Assembly: GCA_030618475.1 (NCBI GenBank) | Contig: JAUXDG010000004.1 | Coordinates: 1 to 31,674 of the forward strand | Length of the DNA: 31,674 nucleotides | Reading direction: 5' to 3' | Source of the DNA: Gammaproteobacteria bacterium | Lineage (GTDB): Bacteria; Pseudomonadota; Gammaproteobacteria; DSM-19610 | Part shown: piece by piece, positions 15,491 to 23,585 of the stretch | How the letters are laid out: each line of letters opens with the position of its first letter | How positions within the stretch are numbered: the first letter of the stretch is position 1 | Translations under genes and position numbers: made by a program | Notes under the pieces: model-generated | Database searches by the model: none | Seen by the model: the letters and a program-made list of their open reading frames with translations, nothing else | Told to the model about the DNA's origin: nothing

Positions 15491-16432
15491 CTATTCCCTT
15501 CCCCACAGCGCACTGGCCAACCGGTCAAAGGCGGAGCGGAATTGTTCGGGTTCCGGCACCGTTTCTGTGGTCAAAGCTTCACGAAATTGTGCGACGTTTT
15601 GCGGGCGCAGCAACGGATCGACTTCCATCGCCCAGTCAATGGCGCGCAGCAGGTTGTCTGCGTAGCGTCCGCGCAAGGCAAACTGTGCAGGTTTCAGGCT
15701 GTCGCGCTCATGCCGCTGGCGGGCGTTGAGCGGCGGATGTCCTTCGATGCAGGCACGCATGGTCGCGCCAATGGCATACAGGTCTGTCCAGGGCCCAACA
15801 TAACCCCTGCTGTCATACTGTTCGATGGGCGAAAAACCGGGGCTTATGACTTGCCCGGGTTGCTCCTGACGGCTCTGCGGGAAGCCGTGTACCGCACCAA
15901 AATCCAGCAGCAGAGGTTGGCCGCCACGCTGAATATGGATATTGCCGGGTTTGATATCCAGGTGCAGCAGGTCATTGTTGTGAATCAGCTCCAGACCGTC
16001 CAGTAAAGGCGGGAACACGGTGCGCAGGAAAGTTTCGCTCAGACCACCGCGCCGTCCCTGCAGATAGTGCTGGAGGTTTTCACCCGGCTGGTATTCCATG
16101 ACCATATACACGGTTCCGTTGGCCTGGAAAAAATTAAACACGTCTACGATGTTGGTATGCTTCAAAGTCGCCAGGGTGCTGGCTTCCTGGAAAAATAGTT
16201 TGCGTCCGCGGTTGAATCGGTTTTCAGTATCTTCGTTTCTGGCGCGCACCTGTCCGCTTCGATCTCGCCTGGCCAGTTTGTTGGGTATGTATTCCTTGAT
16301 AACAACCCGCCGATCATTATTAATCTGGCGCGCACCGTAGACGACGCTGAAACCGCCACCACCCAGCGTTTTTTCCAGCTGATAACCATCCAGGCAGGTG
16401 CCGGGTTTTAAACTGTCTAGCTTTTTACGCAT
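15491..16432 (-). CDS. Soluble Hanks-type serine/threonine protein kinase
   Basis: A protein kinase of 313 residues made up almost entirely of the catalytic domain. The glycine loop is LGGGGFSVVY (23-32), the ATP lysine is in VVIKEY (Lys46), and the helix-C Glu is in FFQEAS (Glu83). The catalytic loop is HLDIKPGN (157-164, Asp159), the metal motif is DFG (177-179), and the activation segment ends SPGFSPIEQ. The catalytic loop has Leu where most kinases have Arg (HRD), the pattern of kinases not requiring activation-loop phosphorylation. The long charged insert at about 52-76 (NKLARRDRSG to NRFNRG) is characteristic of this bacterial subgroup. It has no membrane helix or sensor domain. ATG 16432 has GAGG upstream and is divergent from yicC. 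Confidence 0.93.
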   Translation of the reverse strand: MRKKLDSLKPGTCLDGYQLEKTLGGGGFSVVYGARQINNDRRVVIKEYIPNKLARRDRSGQVRARNEDTENRFNRGRKLFFQEASTLATLKHTNIVDVFNFFQANGTVYMVMEYQPGENLQHYLQGRRGGLSETFLRTVFPPLLDGLELIHNNDLLHLDIKPGNIHIQRGGQPLLLDFGAVHGFPQSRQEQPGQVISPGFSPIEQYDSRGYVGPWTDLYAIGATMRACIEGHPPLNARQRHERDSLKPAQFALRGRYADNLLRAIDWAMEVDPLLRPQNVAQFREALTTETVPEPEQFRSAFDRLASALWGRE

Positions 16433-16453
16433 GATCCTCTAGACTGTCGGCCT

Positions 16454-16474
16454 CTAGGAGCCTGTCGGTTGTGG
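16454..16474 (+). repeat. Dispersed repeat CTAGGAGCCTGTCGG, forward copy
   Basis: Located in the divergent promoter region between the kinase gene and yicC. It shares its 13-base core with 7815-7827 and is inverted relative to 18419-18439, so the yicC-gmk-rpoZ block is bracketed by oppositely oriented copies. Confidence 0.55.
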
Positions 16475-16549
16475 CCTGATAGTGGAATCCTTCATGAAAA
16501 CAGTTTGTTGGAATATGTATCTAACGGCAGGAAAAGAGGGTGACTTGAG

Positions 16550-17416
16550 ATGATCCGTAGCATGACGGCTTTTGCACGTATCAGCGTTGAGAGCGCTGAG
16601 GCCGAGATGACCTGGGAACTCAGATCCGTGAATCACCGTTACCTGGAGGCCTTTGTGCGTCTTCCTGACGAGTTGCGGGCTATGGAACCGCTGGTCCGCG
16701 AGCGAGTCAATGCCCGCCTCGGGCGCGGCAAGCTGGAATGTGTGCTGCGTTGCCGCTGGGTAGCGCAGGCGGCGTCAGCGCTTGAGTTGGACCAGGATCG
16801 ACTCAAGGCGGTCCTGGATGCCTGTCGGCGGGTTGAAAAGCGCTCAGCCGAAGCAACTTCGCCGGGGGTTATCGATCTTCTGCGTTGGCCCGGTGTGGTG
16901 CGCGATCCGGAGCCCGATACTGTTCCGATCCAGCCGCAGGCGCTGGAGCTGCTGGATAAGGCACTGGACGAGTTGGTGGCGACGCGCGAGCGTGAGGGCG
17001 AGAAAACCAAGCAACTGTTAAGCGCACGTCTGGAAGGGGTCGAGCAGCAGGTTGAAAAGGCCCGTCAGCGCTTACCGGAGGTGCAGGCGAGGATTCGTGA
17101 AAAACTGGAAACACGTCTGGCTGAGTTGGAGACCAGGGTCGATACTGATCGGTTGGAGCAGGAGCTGGTGTTCCTGGTGCAAAAAATGGACGTCGATGAG
17201 GAGCTGGACCGGCTGGAAACACATGTCACGGAGGTCAGGCGGGTGCTGGATCGCGATGAACCGGTTGGCCGGCGACTGGATTTTCTGATGCAGGAATTCA
17301 ACCGCGAGGCGAATACGCTGGGCTCCAAATCGGCCGACAGCGAAACGACGGCGGTATCCGTGGAGCTCAAGGTGCTGATCGAGCAGATGCGTGAACAGGT
17401 GCAGAACGTAGAGTAG
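16550..17416 (+). CDS. yicC: YicC-family endoribonuclease
   Basis: A 288-residue YicC protein; this family was shown to be an endoribonuclease acting in RNA turnover. The start MIRSMTAFAR, the segment WELRSVNHRYLEAFVRLP and the C-terminal RRLDFLMQEFNREANTLGSKS are diagnostic. The middle (about 130-215) is a charged coiled coil. The C-terminus has the acidic DVDEELDRLETHV. All core motifs are present at the expected length. It leads the plus-strand run yicC-gmk-rpoZ and is divergent from the kinase/phosphatase pair. Confidence 0.96.
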   Translation: MIRSMTAFARISVESAEAEMTWELRSVNHRYLEAFVRLPDELRAMEPLVRERVNARLGRGKLECVLRCRWVAQAASALELDQDRLKAVLDACRRVEKRSAEATSPGVIDLLRWPGVVRDPEPDTVPIQPQALELLDKALDELVATREREGEKTKQLLSARLEGVEQQVEKARQRLPEVQARIREKLETRLAELETRVDTDRLEQELVFLVQKMDVDEELDRLETHVTEVRRVLDRDEPVGRRLDFLMQEFNREANTLGSKSADSETTAVSVELKVLIEQMREQVQNVE

Positions 17417-17442
17417 CTGCAGGAGCACTTGGGGGTCACCGC

Positions 17443-18066
17443 ATGTCACTGGGAACGCTTTATATTATTTCGGCACCGTCCGGTGCGGGAAAAACCAGTC
17501 TGGTCAAGGCGCTGCTGGAACGGCTGTCAGGCGTTGTGGTGTCGGTATCACACACCACGCGGGCACCGCGTCCGGGTGAACAGGACGGGGTCGATTATCA
17601 CTTTATTAACAAGGTCGAGTTCGAGCGGCTGGTGGAGAGCGGTGACTTTCTCGAACACGCTCAGGTATTTGACAACTATTATGGCACCCGCCGGGCGACC
17701 GTCCTGGAACGCCTGGAGGCGGACCAGGATGTGATACTGGAAATCGACTGGCAGGGTGCGCGCCAAGTGTCGGAAGCCTTTCCACAGGCGGTCAAAATCT
17801 TTATTCTGCCACCCAGCAGAGAGGCGTTGCAGCAGCGCCTGATGTCGCGCGGCCAGGACAGTGACCAGGTGATCAGCCGCCGTATGGCCGATGCGATCAA
17901 TGAAATGAGGCCCTACGAAGAGTACCACTACCTTATATTTAATGATGAATTTGATGTGGCGCTGGCTGAGCTGGAAGCCCTGTTTCGAGCCAGACGCTTG
18001 CGCAAAGATGCCCAGCAGCGACGCTATCACAGCGAATTGAAGGGGTTACTGGAACCCTTCGGCTGA
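17443..18066 (+). CDS. gmk: Guanylate kinase
   Basis: Phosphorylates GMP to GDP with ATP. It has 207 residues with the P-loop SAPSGAGKTSL near residue 10, the GMP-binding segments SHTTRAPRPGEQDGVDYHF and GDFLEHAQVFDNYYGT, and the switch ILEIDWQGA. A GGGGGT site precedes ATG 17443. It is 26 nt after yicC and 48 nt before rpoZ, the usual gammaproteobacterial order. Linking GMP metabolism to rpoZ and spoT places it beside the (p)ppGpp machinery. Confidence 0.97.
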   Translation: MSLGTLYIISAPSGAGKTSLVKALLERLSGVVVSVSHTTRAPRPGEQDGVDYHFINKVEFERLVESGDFLEHAQVFDNYYGTRRATVLERLEADQDVILEIDWQGARQVSEAFPQAVKIFILPPSREALQQRLMSRGQDSDQVISRRMADAINEMRPYEEYHYLIFNDEFDVALAELEALFRARRLRKDAQQRRYHSELKGLLEPFG

Positions 18067-18114
18067 TTCGAGTAATATTGCGCGTCCGCTCAACCCAACA
18101 GCAATGGATTCAAT

Positions 18115-18393
18115 ATGGCACGTGTTACTGTAGAAGATTGTCTCGATAAAGTAGATAACCGGTTCCAGCTGGTGCTGGTGGCAACCAAGCGGGCGCGCCA
18201 ACTGTCAAAGGGTGCCGAACCCTTTGTGGCGTGGGAGAATGACAAGCCTACCGTGGTGGCGCTGCGTGAAATCGAGGAAAATTATGTGACTTCACAGATC
18301 CTCGATGAAAAACCTGGACAAGACATCGAAGCCATCGATGCGTTTGGCATGCCTGAAGGCGCAGAGGCTGCACCGCAGATGCCGGCGGGCTAG
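18115..18393 (+). CDS. rpoZ: RNA polymerase omega subunit
   Basis: A small RNA polymerase subunit of 92 residues that helps beta-prime fold and forms part of a (p)ppGpp-binding site. The hallmarks are MARVTVEDCLDKVDNRFQLV, ATKRARQLSKG and the KPTVVALREIEE segment, followed by a variable acidic/proline tail. An intrinsic terminator follows at 18443-18475, so spoT is probably transcribed mostly from a separate promoter despite the conserved gene order. Confidence 0.97.
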   Translation: MARVTVEDCLDKVDNRFQLVLVATKRARQLSKGAEPFVAWENDKPTVVALREIEENYVTSQILDEKPGQDIEAIDAFGMPEGAEAAPQMPAG

Positions 18394-18418
18394 CCTGAAG
18401 GCCTGCCTGTAACGTCTT

Positions 18419-18439
18419 CGACAAACCACAGGCTCCTAG
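18419..18439 (-). repeat. Dispersed repeat CTAGGAGCCTGT, inverted copy
   Basis: On the minus strand it reads CTAGGAGCCTGTGGTTTGTCG, closely matching the forward copy at 16454-16474 in opposite orientation. It lies between the rpoZ stop and its terminator. Confidence 0.5.
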
Positions 18440-18442
18440 CCA

Positions 18443-18475
18443 GCCATTTCAGTGTATCCCTGAAATAGCTTTTTT
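18443..18475 (+). terminator. Intrinsic terminator after rpoZ
   Basis: A stem GC-C-ATTTCAG / CTGAAAT-A-GC (one mismatch) with a seven-base loop is followed directly by six T. It lies about 50 nt past the rpoZ stop and about 40 nt before the spoT start. The stem is AT-rich, so termination may be partial. Confidence 0.65.
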
Positions 18476-18513
18476 ATTTGCTGTTAGGCAGATTTCGCCT
18501 ATGATTTGGAGGC

Positions 18514-20676
18514 ATGGCCAGTCCGGTACCCATTCCTGACTCAGAGGCATCGCGATTTCTGATCAGTGATCTGCTGGATCTGCTCGAATCCTATCTGGAA
18601 ACCGAGCAGGTCCGCGAGATCTATCGCGCCTACCTGTTCGGCGCCGAAGCGCACGAAGGTCAGATGCGCATATCGGGCGAGCCGTATATCTATCATCCCA
18701 TTGAAGTGGCGCACATTCTGGCTGATATGCGCATGGATGCAGAGAGTATCATCGCTGGCATTCTGCACGATGTCATCGAAGACACAGGGACACTCAAGGA
18801 AACAGTAACGAGCGAGTTCAGCGAGGACGTGGCCGAGCTGGTCGATGGCGTCAGTAAACTCACCCAGATCAAGTTTGAAAGTCAGGCCGAGGCACAGGCC
18901 GAAAATTTCCGCAAAATGATTCTCGCCATGGTGCGCGATATCCGCGTCATCCTGGTCAAACTTGCCGATCGCCTGCACAACATGCGCACCCTGGGCGTGA
19001 TGCGCGCGGAAAAGCGCCGCCGTATTGCCCGTGAGACGCTGGAAATCTATGCGCCTATTGCCAACCGTCTGGGCATGAACCAGATCCGCCTGGAACTGGA
19101 AGAGCTGGGATTTGCCGCGCTCTACCCGATGCGTTATCGAGTGTTATCCGATGCGGTGAAAAAAGCGCGCGGTAACCGCAAGGAGATTCTCAATAAAATT
19201 GAATCGGCCATTCAGCATCGGCTGGACGAGGAACAGCTCAGTTGCCGCCTGCTGAGCAGGGAAAAACACCTTTACAGTCTGTATAAAAAAATACGTGACC
19301 GGGTGGGGTCTTTTACCGAAGTCTTTGATGTCTATGCCTTTCGAGTCATCGTCGACAGTGTGGATACCTGTTATCGCGTGCTGGGCAAGATGCACAACCT
19401 CTATAAACCCGTGCCCGGCAAGTTCAAGGACTACATCGCCATCCCCAAGACCAACGGCTACCAGTCCCTGCATACTGTACTGTTTGGTCCCTATGGCGTG
19501 CCGATCGAGGTACAGATTCGTAGCGAAGACATGGAACGGGTCGCCGAGGTCGGTATCGCAGCGCACTGGCTATACAAAAGCAGCGAAAAGGCGAGAAGTA
19601 ACAATGCCCAGACCCGTGCACGCGAGTGGTTGCGTGAGCTGCTGGAGATGCAGCGTAATGCGGGTAATTCGCTGGAGTTTCTGGAAAGCGTAAAAATCGA
19701 CCTGTTTCCCGATGAAGTTTATGTGTTCACGCCGGCCGGCGATATCCTGGAATTGCCGCGCGGCGCTACCGCGGTGGACTTTGCCTATGCCGTGCATACC
19801 GATGTCGGCAATACCTGTATTGCCGCCAAGATCGACCGGCGTCTGGCACCACTGCGCACGCCCTTGTTGAACGGTCAAACGGTGGAAGTGATTACCGCCA
19901 CCGGTGCCCACCCCAATCCCGCCTGGCTGAATTTTGTCTCCACCGCCAAGGCCCGAACCAATATCCGTCATTATCTGAAAAACCTGCAGAACGATGAAGC
20001 CACGGAACTTGGTCAACGCTTGCTGGATAAGGCGTTGCACAACATCAACAGCGCTTTGGCAGATATTCAGGATGAGTCGTTTGAACGGGTGATGGCGGAA
20101 TGCGGCTTCAAAAGCAGGGAAAGCCTGTATGCCGATATCGGTTTAGGCAACCGCATGGCGATGCTGGTCGCTCGCCGGCTGGTGCCCGTGGAAGAAGGCA
20201 GCGAGGAAAAAATCCGTGAAACCGGGCACAGCAAGCCATTGGCCATTCGCGATACCGAAGGCATGGTGGTGCACTTCGCACGCTGCTGCCGTCCCATCCC
20301 GGGTGACGCTATTGTCGGTTTTATCAGCTCGGGTCGCGGCCTGGTCATTCATACCGAGACCTGCAAAAATCTGACCGACTTTCGCAGACGGCCGGAAAAA
20401 TGGATTGATGTTGAATGGCAGCCGGACATCAAGGGAGAGTTTCCAGCGGAAATACGCGTCGATGTCAGCAACCAGAAAGGTATCCTGGCCACTATTGCAG
20501 CGGAGATATCCGCAACTGGTTCCAATATCGAAAACGTTTCCATCGAGGAGCGTGACGGTCTGGATACGTCGATGAACTTTACGGTTGCGGTCCACGATCG
20601 CCGGCATCTGGCGCGTGTGATGCGCTGTGTTCGCAAACTGCCGGCGGTTATGCGCATCAGCCGCAGCAAGAGTTAG
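18514..20676 (+). CDS. spoT: Bifunctional (p)ppGpp synthetase/hydrolase
   Basis: The stringent-response regulator, 720 residues. The N-terminal HD hydrolase domain includes HPIEVAHILADMRM and ILHDVIEDT. The synthetase domain includes VFDVYAFRVIVDSVDTCYRV, KDYIAIPKTNGYQSLHT and VEVQIRSEDM. The TGS domain (DEVYVFTPAGDILELPRGAT) and the C-terminal Cys-containing linker (CCRPIPGD) plus ACT domain are present. Both catalytic regions look intact, as expected for SpoT. GGAGG lies only one base from ATG 18514, unusually close, and no in-frame upstream start exists because TGA precedes at 18502. The stop codon lies inside the left arm of the 64-nt hairpin at 20673-20736. Confidence 0.97.
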   Translation: MASPVPIPDSEASRFLISDLLDLLESYLETEQVREIYRAYLFGAEAHEGQMRISGEPYIYHPIEVAHILADMRMDAESIIAGILHDVIEDTGTLKETVTSEFSEDVAELVDGVSKLTQIKFESQAEAQAENFRKMILAMVRDIRVILVKLADRLHNMRTLGVMRAEKRRRIARETLEIYAPIANRLGMNQIRLELEELGFAALYPMRYRVLSDAVKKARGNRKEILNKIESAIQHRLDEEQLSCRLLSREKHLYSLYKKIRDRVGSFTEVFDVYAFRVIVDSVDTCYRVLGKMHNLYKPVPGKFKDYIAIPKTNGYQSLHTVLFGPYGVPIEVQIRSEDMERVAEVGIAAHWLYKSSEKARSNNAQTRAREWLRELLEMQRNAGNSLEFLESVKIDLFPDEVYVFTPAGDILELPRGATAVDFAYAVHTDVGNTCIAAKIDRRLAPLRTPLLNGQTVEVITATGAHPNPAWLNFVSTAKARTNIRHYLKNLQNDEATELGQRLLDKALHNINSALADIQDESFERVMAECGFKSRESLYADIGLGNRMAMLVARRLVPVEEGSEEKIRETGHSKPLAIRDTEGMVVHFARCCRPIPGDAIVGFISSGRGLVIHTETCKNLTDFRRRPEKWIDVEWQPDIKGEFPAEIRVDVSNQKGILATIAAEISATGSNIENVSIEERDGLDTSMNFTVAVHDRRHLARVMRCVRKLPAVMRISRSKS

Positions 20677-20736
20677 GGCCTGTTAGCACGATGAAAGCGG
20701 CAGCGTTGCCGTTTTCATCGTGCTAACAGGCCCTAA
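20673..20736. repeat. 64-nt near-perfect hairpin overlapping the spoT stop codon
   Basis: Two 24-nt arms (20673-20696 and 20713-20736, starting TTAGGGCCTGTTAGCACGAT) are exact inverted copies. The 16-nt centre folds further (CGGCA-GCGT-TGCCG). The left arm contains the TAG stop of spoT. The right arm ends at the AAGGAG ribosome site of ridA. No T-tract follows, so it is not a standard intrinsic terminator. It fits a REP-like palindrome that could stabilise the upstream mRNA or block 3' exonucleases. Confidence 0.85.
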
Positions 20737-20746
20737 AGGAGAAAAC

Positions 20747-21133
20747 ATGCAGCGCAAAGTCATTCACACGGATAAAGCCCCACAGGCGATTGGTACCTAT
20801 TCGCAGGCGGTACAAACCGGAAACACGGTGTATCTTTCCGGACAGATCCCGCTGGTTCCGGAAACGATGGAGATGGCGGAAGGCAATATGGAAGCGCAGA
20901 TACGTCGGGTATTCGATAATCTGGCGGCCGTTAGCGAGGCCGCGGGCGGCAACCTGGCCGATATCGCCAAACTGAATATTTTTCTCACCGACCTTGGGCA
21001 CTTTCCACTGGTCAACCAGGTCATGGCCGACTATTTCCAGGAGCCCTATCCGGCGCGCGCCGCGGTCGGTGTAGCCTCGCTGCCTAAAGATGCACAAGTC
21101 GAGATGGACGCCATTCTGGTTTTCAACGACTGA
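20747..21133 (+). CDS. ridA: RidA family reactive-intermediate (imine) deaminase
   Basis: Hydrolyses 2-aminoacrylate and related imines released by PLP enzymes, protecting them from damage. It has 128 residues and contains KAPQAIGTYSQAV, VYLSGQIPLVP, KLNIFLTDLGHF and PARAAVGVASLPKDAQVEMDAI, with the conserved catalytic Arg and Glu. ATG 20747 follows AAGGAG. The frame is open upstream through the hairpin arm but that part is not family-like. It lies between spoT and recG, a frequent gammaproteobacterial arrangement. Confidence 0.96.
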   Translation: MQRKVIHTDKAPQAIGTYSQAVQTGNTVYLSGQIPLVPETMEMAEGNMEAQIRRVFDNLAAVSEAAGGNLADIAKLNIFLTDLGHFPLVNQVMADYFQEPYPARAAVGVASLPKDAQVEMDAILVFND

Positions 21134-21139
21134 ACCAGC

Positions 21140-23230
21140 TTGCAGAATAACGAAGCCACACTGGATACACTTCCGGTCTCGACGCTACGCGGCGTGGGAC
21201 CCAGATCAGCGGCGAAGTTGGCGGCTTTCGGCATAGAGACGGTTCAGGATGTGCTGTTTCATCTGCCGCGCCGCTATGAGGATCGTACCCGCATTGTGCC
21301 GATTGGCAGTTTGCGGCCCGGTGATCATGCCGTGATCGAGGCCGAAGTGGATCTGGCCGAAATCAAATATGGCAGACGGCGCAGCCTGCTGGCGAGGGTC
21401 AGCGACGGCAGCGGTTCGCTGATGTTGAGGTTCTTTTACTTCAGCAAAGTTCAACAACAAGGTTTATCACGGGGCACGCGGCTGCGGATTTACGGAGAAG
21501 CGCGCCGTGGACCGGCGACACTGGAGATGGTTCACCCTGAATATCAGCGTCTGGCCGACGGCGAACCGGTACCAACAGAAGACCGCTTAACGGCGATCTA
21601 CCCCGCCAGCGAAGGTGTCCATCAGCTCACCCTGCGCAAGCTCAGCGAACAGGCATTACAGCTGTACGAGCACGATCGCTTGCCGGAGTGGCTGCCCCAG
21701 GAACTGCTGACCAAGCTCCAGCTGACCGACCTGCAGTCTGCCTTGCGCTACGTACACCGGCCACCACCGGACGCCGATCTCGAGGCACTGGAGGCGGGTG
21801 TCCATTTTACCCAGCAACGCCTCGCCTTCGAAGAAATGCTGGCTCACCATCTGAGTCTTCGGCGCGTGCGCCAGCGGGCACGCAGACTCAAGGCGGAACC
21901 TCTGGCCGGTAATCATTCACTGCTGACGCGATTCATGCGGTCCCTGCCTTTTGCGTTAACCACCGCACAGCAGCGTGTCATCAAGGAACTGTTGCGCGAT
22001 TTATCCGCCTCCCACCCCATGATGCGGCTGGTGCAGGGCGACGTCGGTTGCGGTAAGACCGTGGTGGCGGCGGCTGCTGCTATACAGGCGGTCGCCTGTG
22101 ACTGCCAGGTGGCCATCATGGCCCCTACCGAACTGCTGGCGGAACAGCACTTCGGTAATTTTGACGACTGGTTCAAATCACTCGGTATCCAGGTGGGCTG
22201 GTTATCGGGCAAGGTCAAGGGCAAGGCGCGCGACAGGGTGCTGGCAGACCTGGCAGACGGCAGCGTCCAGGTGCTCATTGGCACACACGCGCTGTTCCAG
22301 CAGGACGTAACGTTCGATCGACTCGGGCTGGTCATTATCGACGAACAGCACCGCTTCGGGGTCCATCAGCGCCTGGCATTGCGCGATAAAGGCAGACAAC
22401 AACAGAAGGTCCCGCATCAACTGATTATGACGGCTACGCCGATACCCAGAACCCTGTCCATGGCACTGTATGCCGATCTGGACTCCTCTGTGATCGACGA
22501 GTTGCCGCCGGGACGTACACCGGTGCAGACGGTGGCGCTCCCCGACAGCCGCCGTGCCGAGGTGATTGAGCGTGTGCGCGAGGCCTGCCGCGAGGGCAGG
22601 CAGGCCTACTGGGTATGTACCCTGATCGAGGAGTCTGAATCCCTGCAGTGCCAGGCGGCTGAGGACACAGCCGTGCTGCTTGCGGAAACATTACCCGAGC
22701 TCAATGTCGGGCTGGTGCACGGACGCCTGAAAGAGCAGGAAAAAGCCAGCCGCATGACTGACTTCAAACGGGGTGATATTGATCTGCTGGTGGCGACAAC
22801 CGTGATCGAGGTCGGCGTCGATGTGCCTAACGCATCCTTGATGATTATTGAAAATGCCGAACGCCTCGGCCTGGCACAATTGCACCAGCTGCGCGGTCGG
22901 GTCGGGCGCGGCGCCGTGCAAAGCAGTTGTGTGCTCATGTACCGTGGGCCATTGTCGGCGCTGGCACGCAAACGCCTGACGGTACTACGCGAAAGCAACG
23001 ATGGTTTCGAAATCGCCCGCAAAGATCTGGAGCTGCGTGGTCCCGGCGAAGTGCTGGGAACCCGGCAGACCGGTATGCTTCAGTTTCGCATCGCCGACCT
23101 GTCGCGCGACCAGGGTTTGCTGAACAAGGTCGAGCAGGCAGCCTCCTACCTGATCGAAAACCAGGCCGATCGTATTCAACCGATTATCCGCCGCTGGTTG
23201 GGGCGCTCAGCACGCTATGGCGAAGTTTGA
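21140..23230 (+). CDS. recG: ATP-dependent DNA helicase RecG
   Basis: A branch-migration helicase that remodels stalled replication forks and recombination intermediates, 696 residues. The N-terminal wedge domain is about 1-200 (STLRGVGPRSAAKLAAFGI, LLFHLPRRYEDR-like). The helicase motifs are VQGDVGCGKT (Walker A), IIDEQHRFGVHQR (DExH as DEQH), TATPIPRTLS, and the C-terminal helicase part VATTVIEVGVDVPNAS and QLRGRVGRG. The start is TTG 21140, seven bases after the ridA stop, with no clear ribosome site; no usable ATG exists nearer than residue 94, so TTG is kept. After its stop the same frame stays open for another 35 codons. Confidence 0.96.
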   Translation: MQNNEATLDTLPVSTLRGVGPRSAAKLAAFGIETVQDVLFHLPRRYEDRTRIVPIGSLRPGDHAVIEAEVDLAEIKYGRRRSLLARVSDGSGSLMLRFFYFSKVQQQGLSRGTRLRIYGEARRGPATLEMVHPEYQRLADGEPVPTEDRLTAIYPASEGVHQLTLRKLSEQALQLYEHDRLPEWLPQELLTKLQLTDLQSALRYVHRPPPDADLEALEAGVHFTQQRLAFEEMLAHHLSLRRVRQRARRLKAEPLAGNHSLLTRFMRSLPFALTTAQQRVIKELLRDLSASHPMMRLVQGDVGCGKTVVAAAAAIQAVACDCQVAIMAPTELLAEQHFGNFDDWFKSLGIQVGWLSGKVKGKARDRVLADLADGSVQVLIGTHALFQQDVTFDRLGLVIIDEQHRFGVHQRLALRDKGRQQQKVPHQLIMTATPIPRTLSMALYADLDSSVIDELPPGRTPVQTVALPDSRRAEVIERVREACREGRQAYWVCTLIEESESLQCQAAEDTAVLLAETLPELNVGLVHGRLKEQEKASRMTDFKRGDIDLLVATTVIEVGVDVPNASLMIIENAERLGLAQLHQLRGRVGRGAVQSSCVLMYRGPLSALARKRLTVLRESNDGFEIARKDLELRGPGEVLGTRQTGMLQFRIADLSRDQGLLNKVEQAASYLIENQADRIQPIIRRWLGRSARYGEV

Positions 23231-23585
23231 TCCCTGCTGCGCTGCACCAACGTGGTGCTGCCAGCCGAAGTTTGTCGGGAGTATCGAGAACTGCGTGTTC
23301 ATTTGGCGCAAAGAGTCACGACTATGCAGAAGAAATAATGATAATTCAGGGCCGGCTTTATGATGCGGCCTTTGATAAGTGGTTCGAGATAGGGGATTAT
23401 GCAAGTCGGCCACTTGGAGAAGCGCTACACGGCCCATGTAAGACTGATGGTGGATGTGTCGTTCTGGAGATGTCTTTTCCAGGTCAGGTGGTTGCTAATG
23501 ACATTGGCAGATAAGAAATCGGTTGTGTGGATGCCGGAACGCATGGCGGCATATTTTGAATAATATTTAAGACCAAGTTACAAAA
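23231..23585. other. Gene-poor 355-nt stretch between recG and hemG
   Basis: Directly after the recG stop the same frame continues for 35 codons to TAA at 23336, ending in a basic, coding-like stretch (VCREYRELRVHLAQRV). No start codon with a ribosome site is near it. A possible 58-residue ORF follows at 23338-23514. From about 23515 the composition turns AT-rich and continues so through hemG. A short palindrome, ATGCCG/CGGCAT, lies near 23532-23552. I read the stretch as decayed sequence or a junction of acquired DNA. Confidence 0.45.
23338..23514 (+). CDS. Possible 58-residue small protein, unrecognised
   Basis: Begins MIIQGRLYDAAFDKWFEIGD and ends with TAA at 23512-23514. It has two cysteines and a hydrophobic-acidic pattern, VVLEMSFPGQVVAND, that looks protein-like rather than random. 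There is no clear ribosome site. It could be a short real gene or a remnant of a larger one. Nothing links it to a known family. Confidence 0.25.
   Translation: MIIQGRLYDAAFDKWFEIGDYASRPLGEALHGPCKTDGGCVVLEMSFPGQVVANDIGR

Noticed and set aside
23231..23335. ubiC (chorismate lyase) remnant, expected between recG and ubiA in some relatives
   Set aside because: The translated segment does not contain the chorismate lyase C-terminal motif.
22927..23514. 195-residue plus-strand ORF running from inside recG to 23514
   Set aside because: Its first two thirds are an out-of-frame reading of recG; only the last 58 codons could be a separate small ORF.
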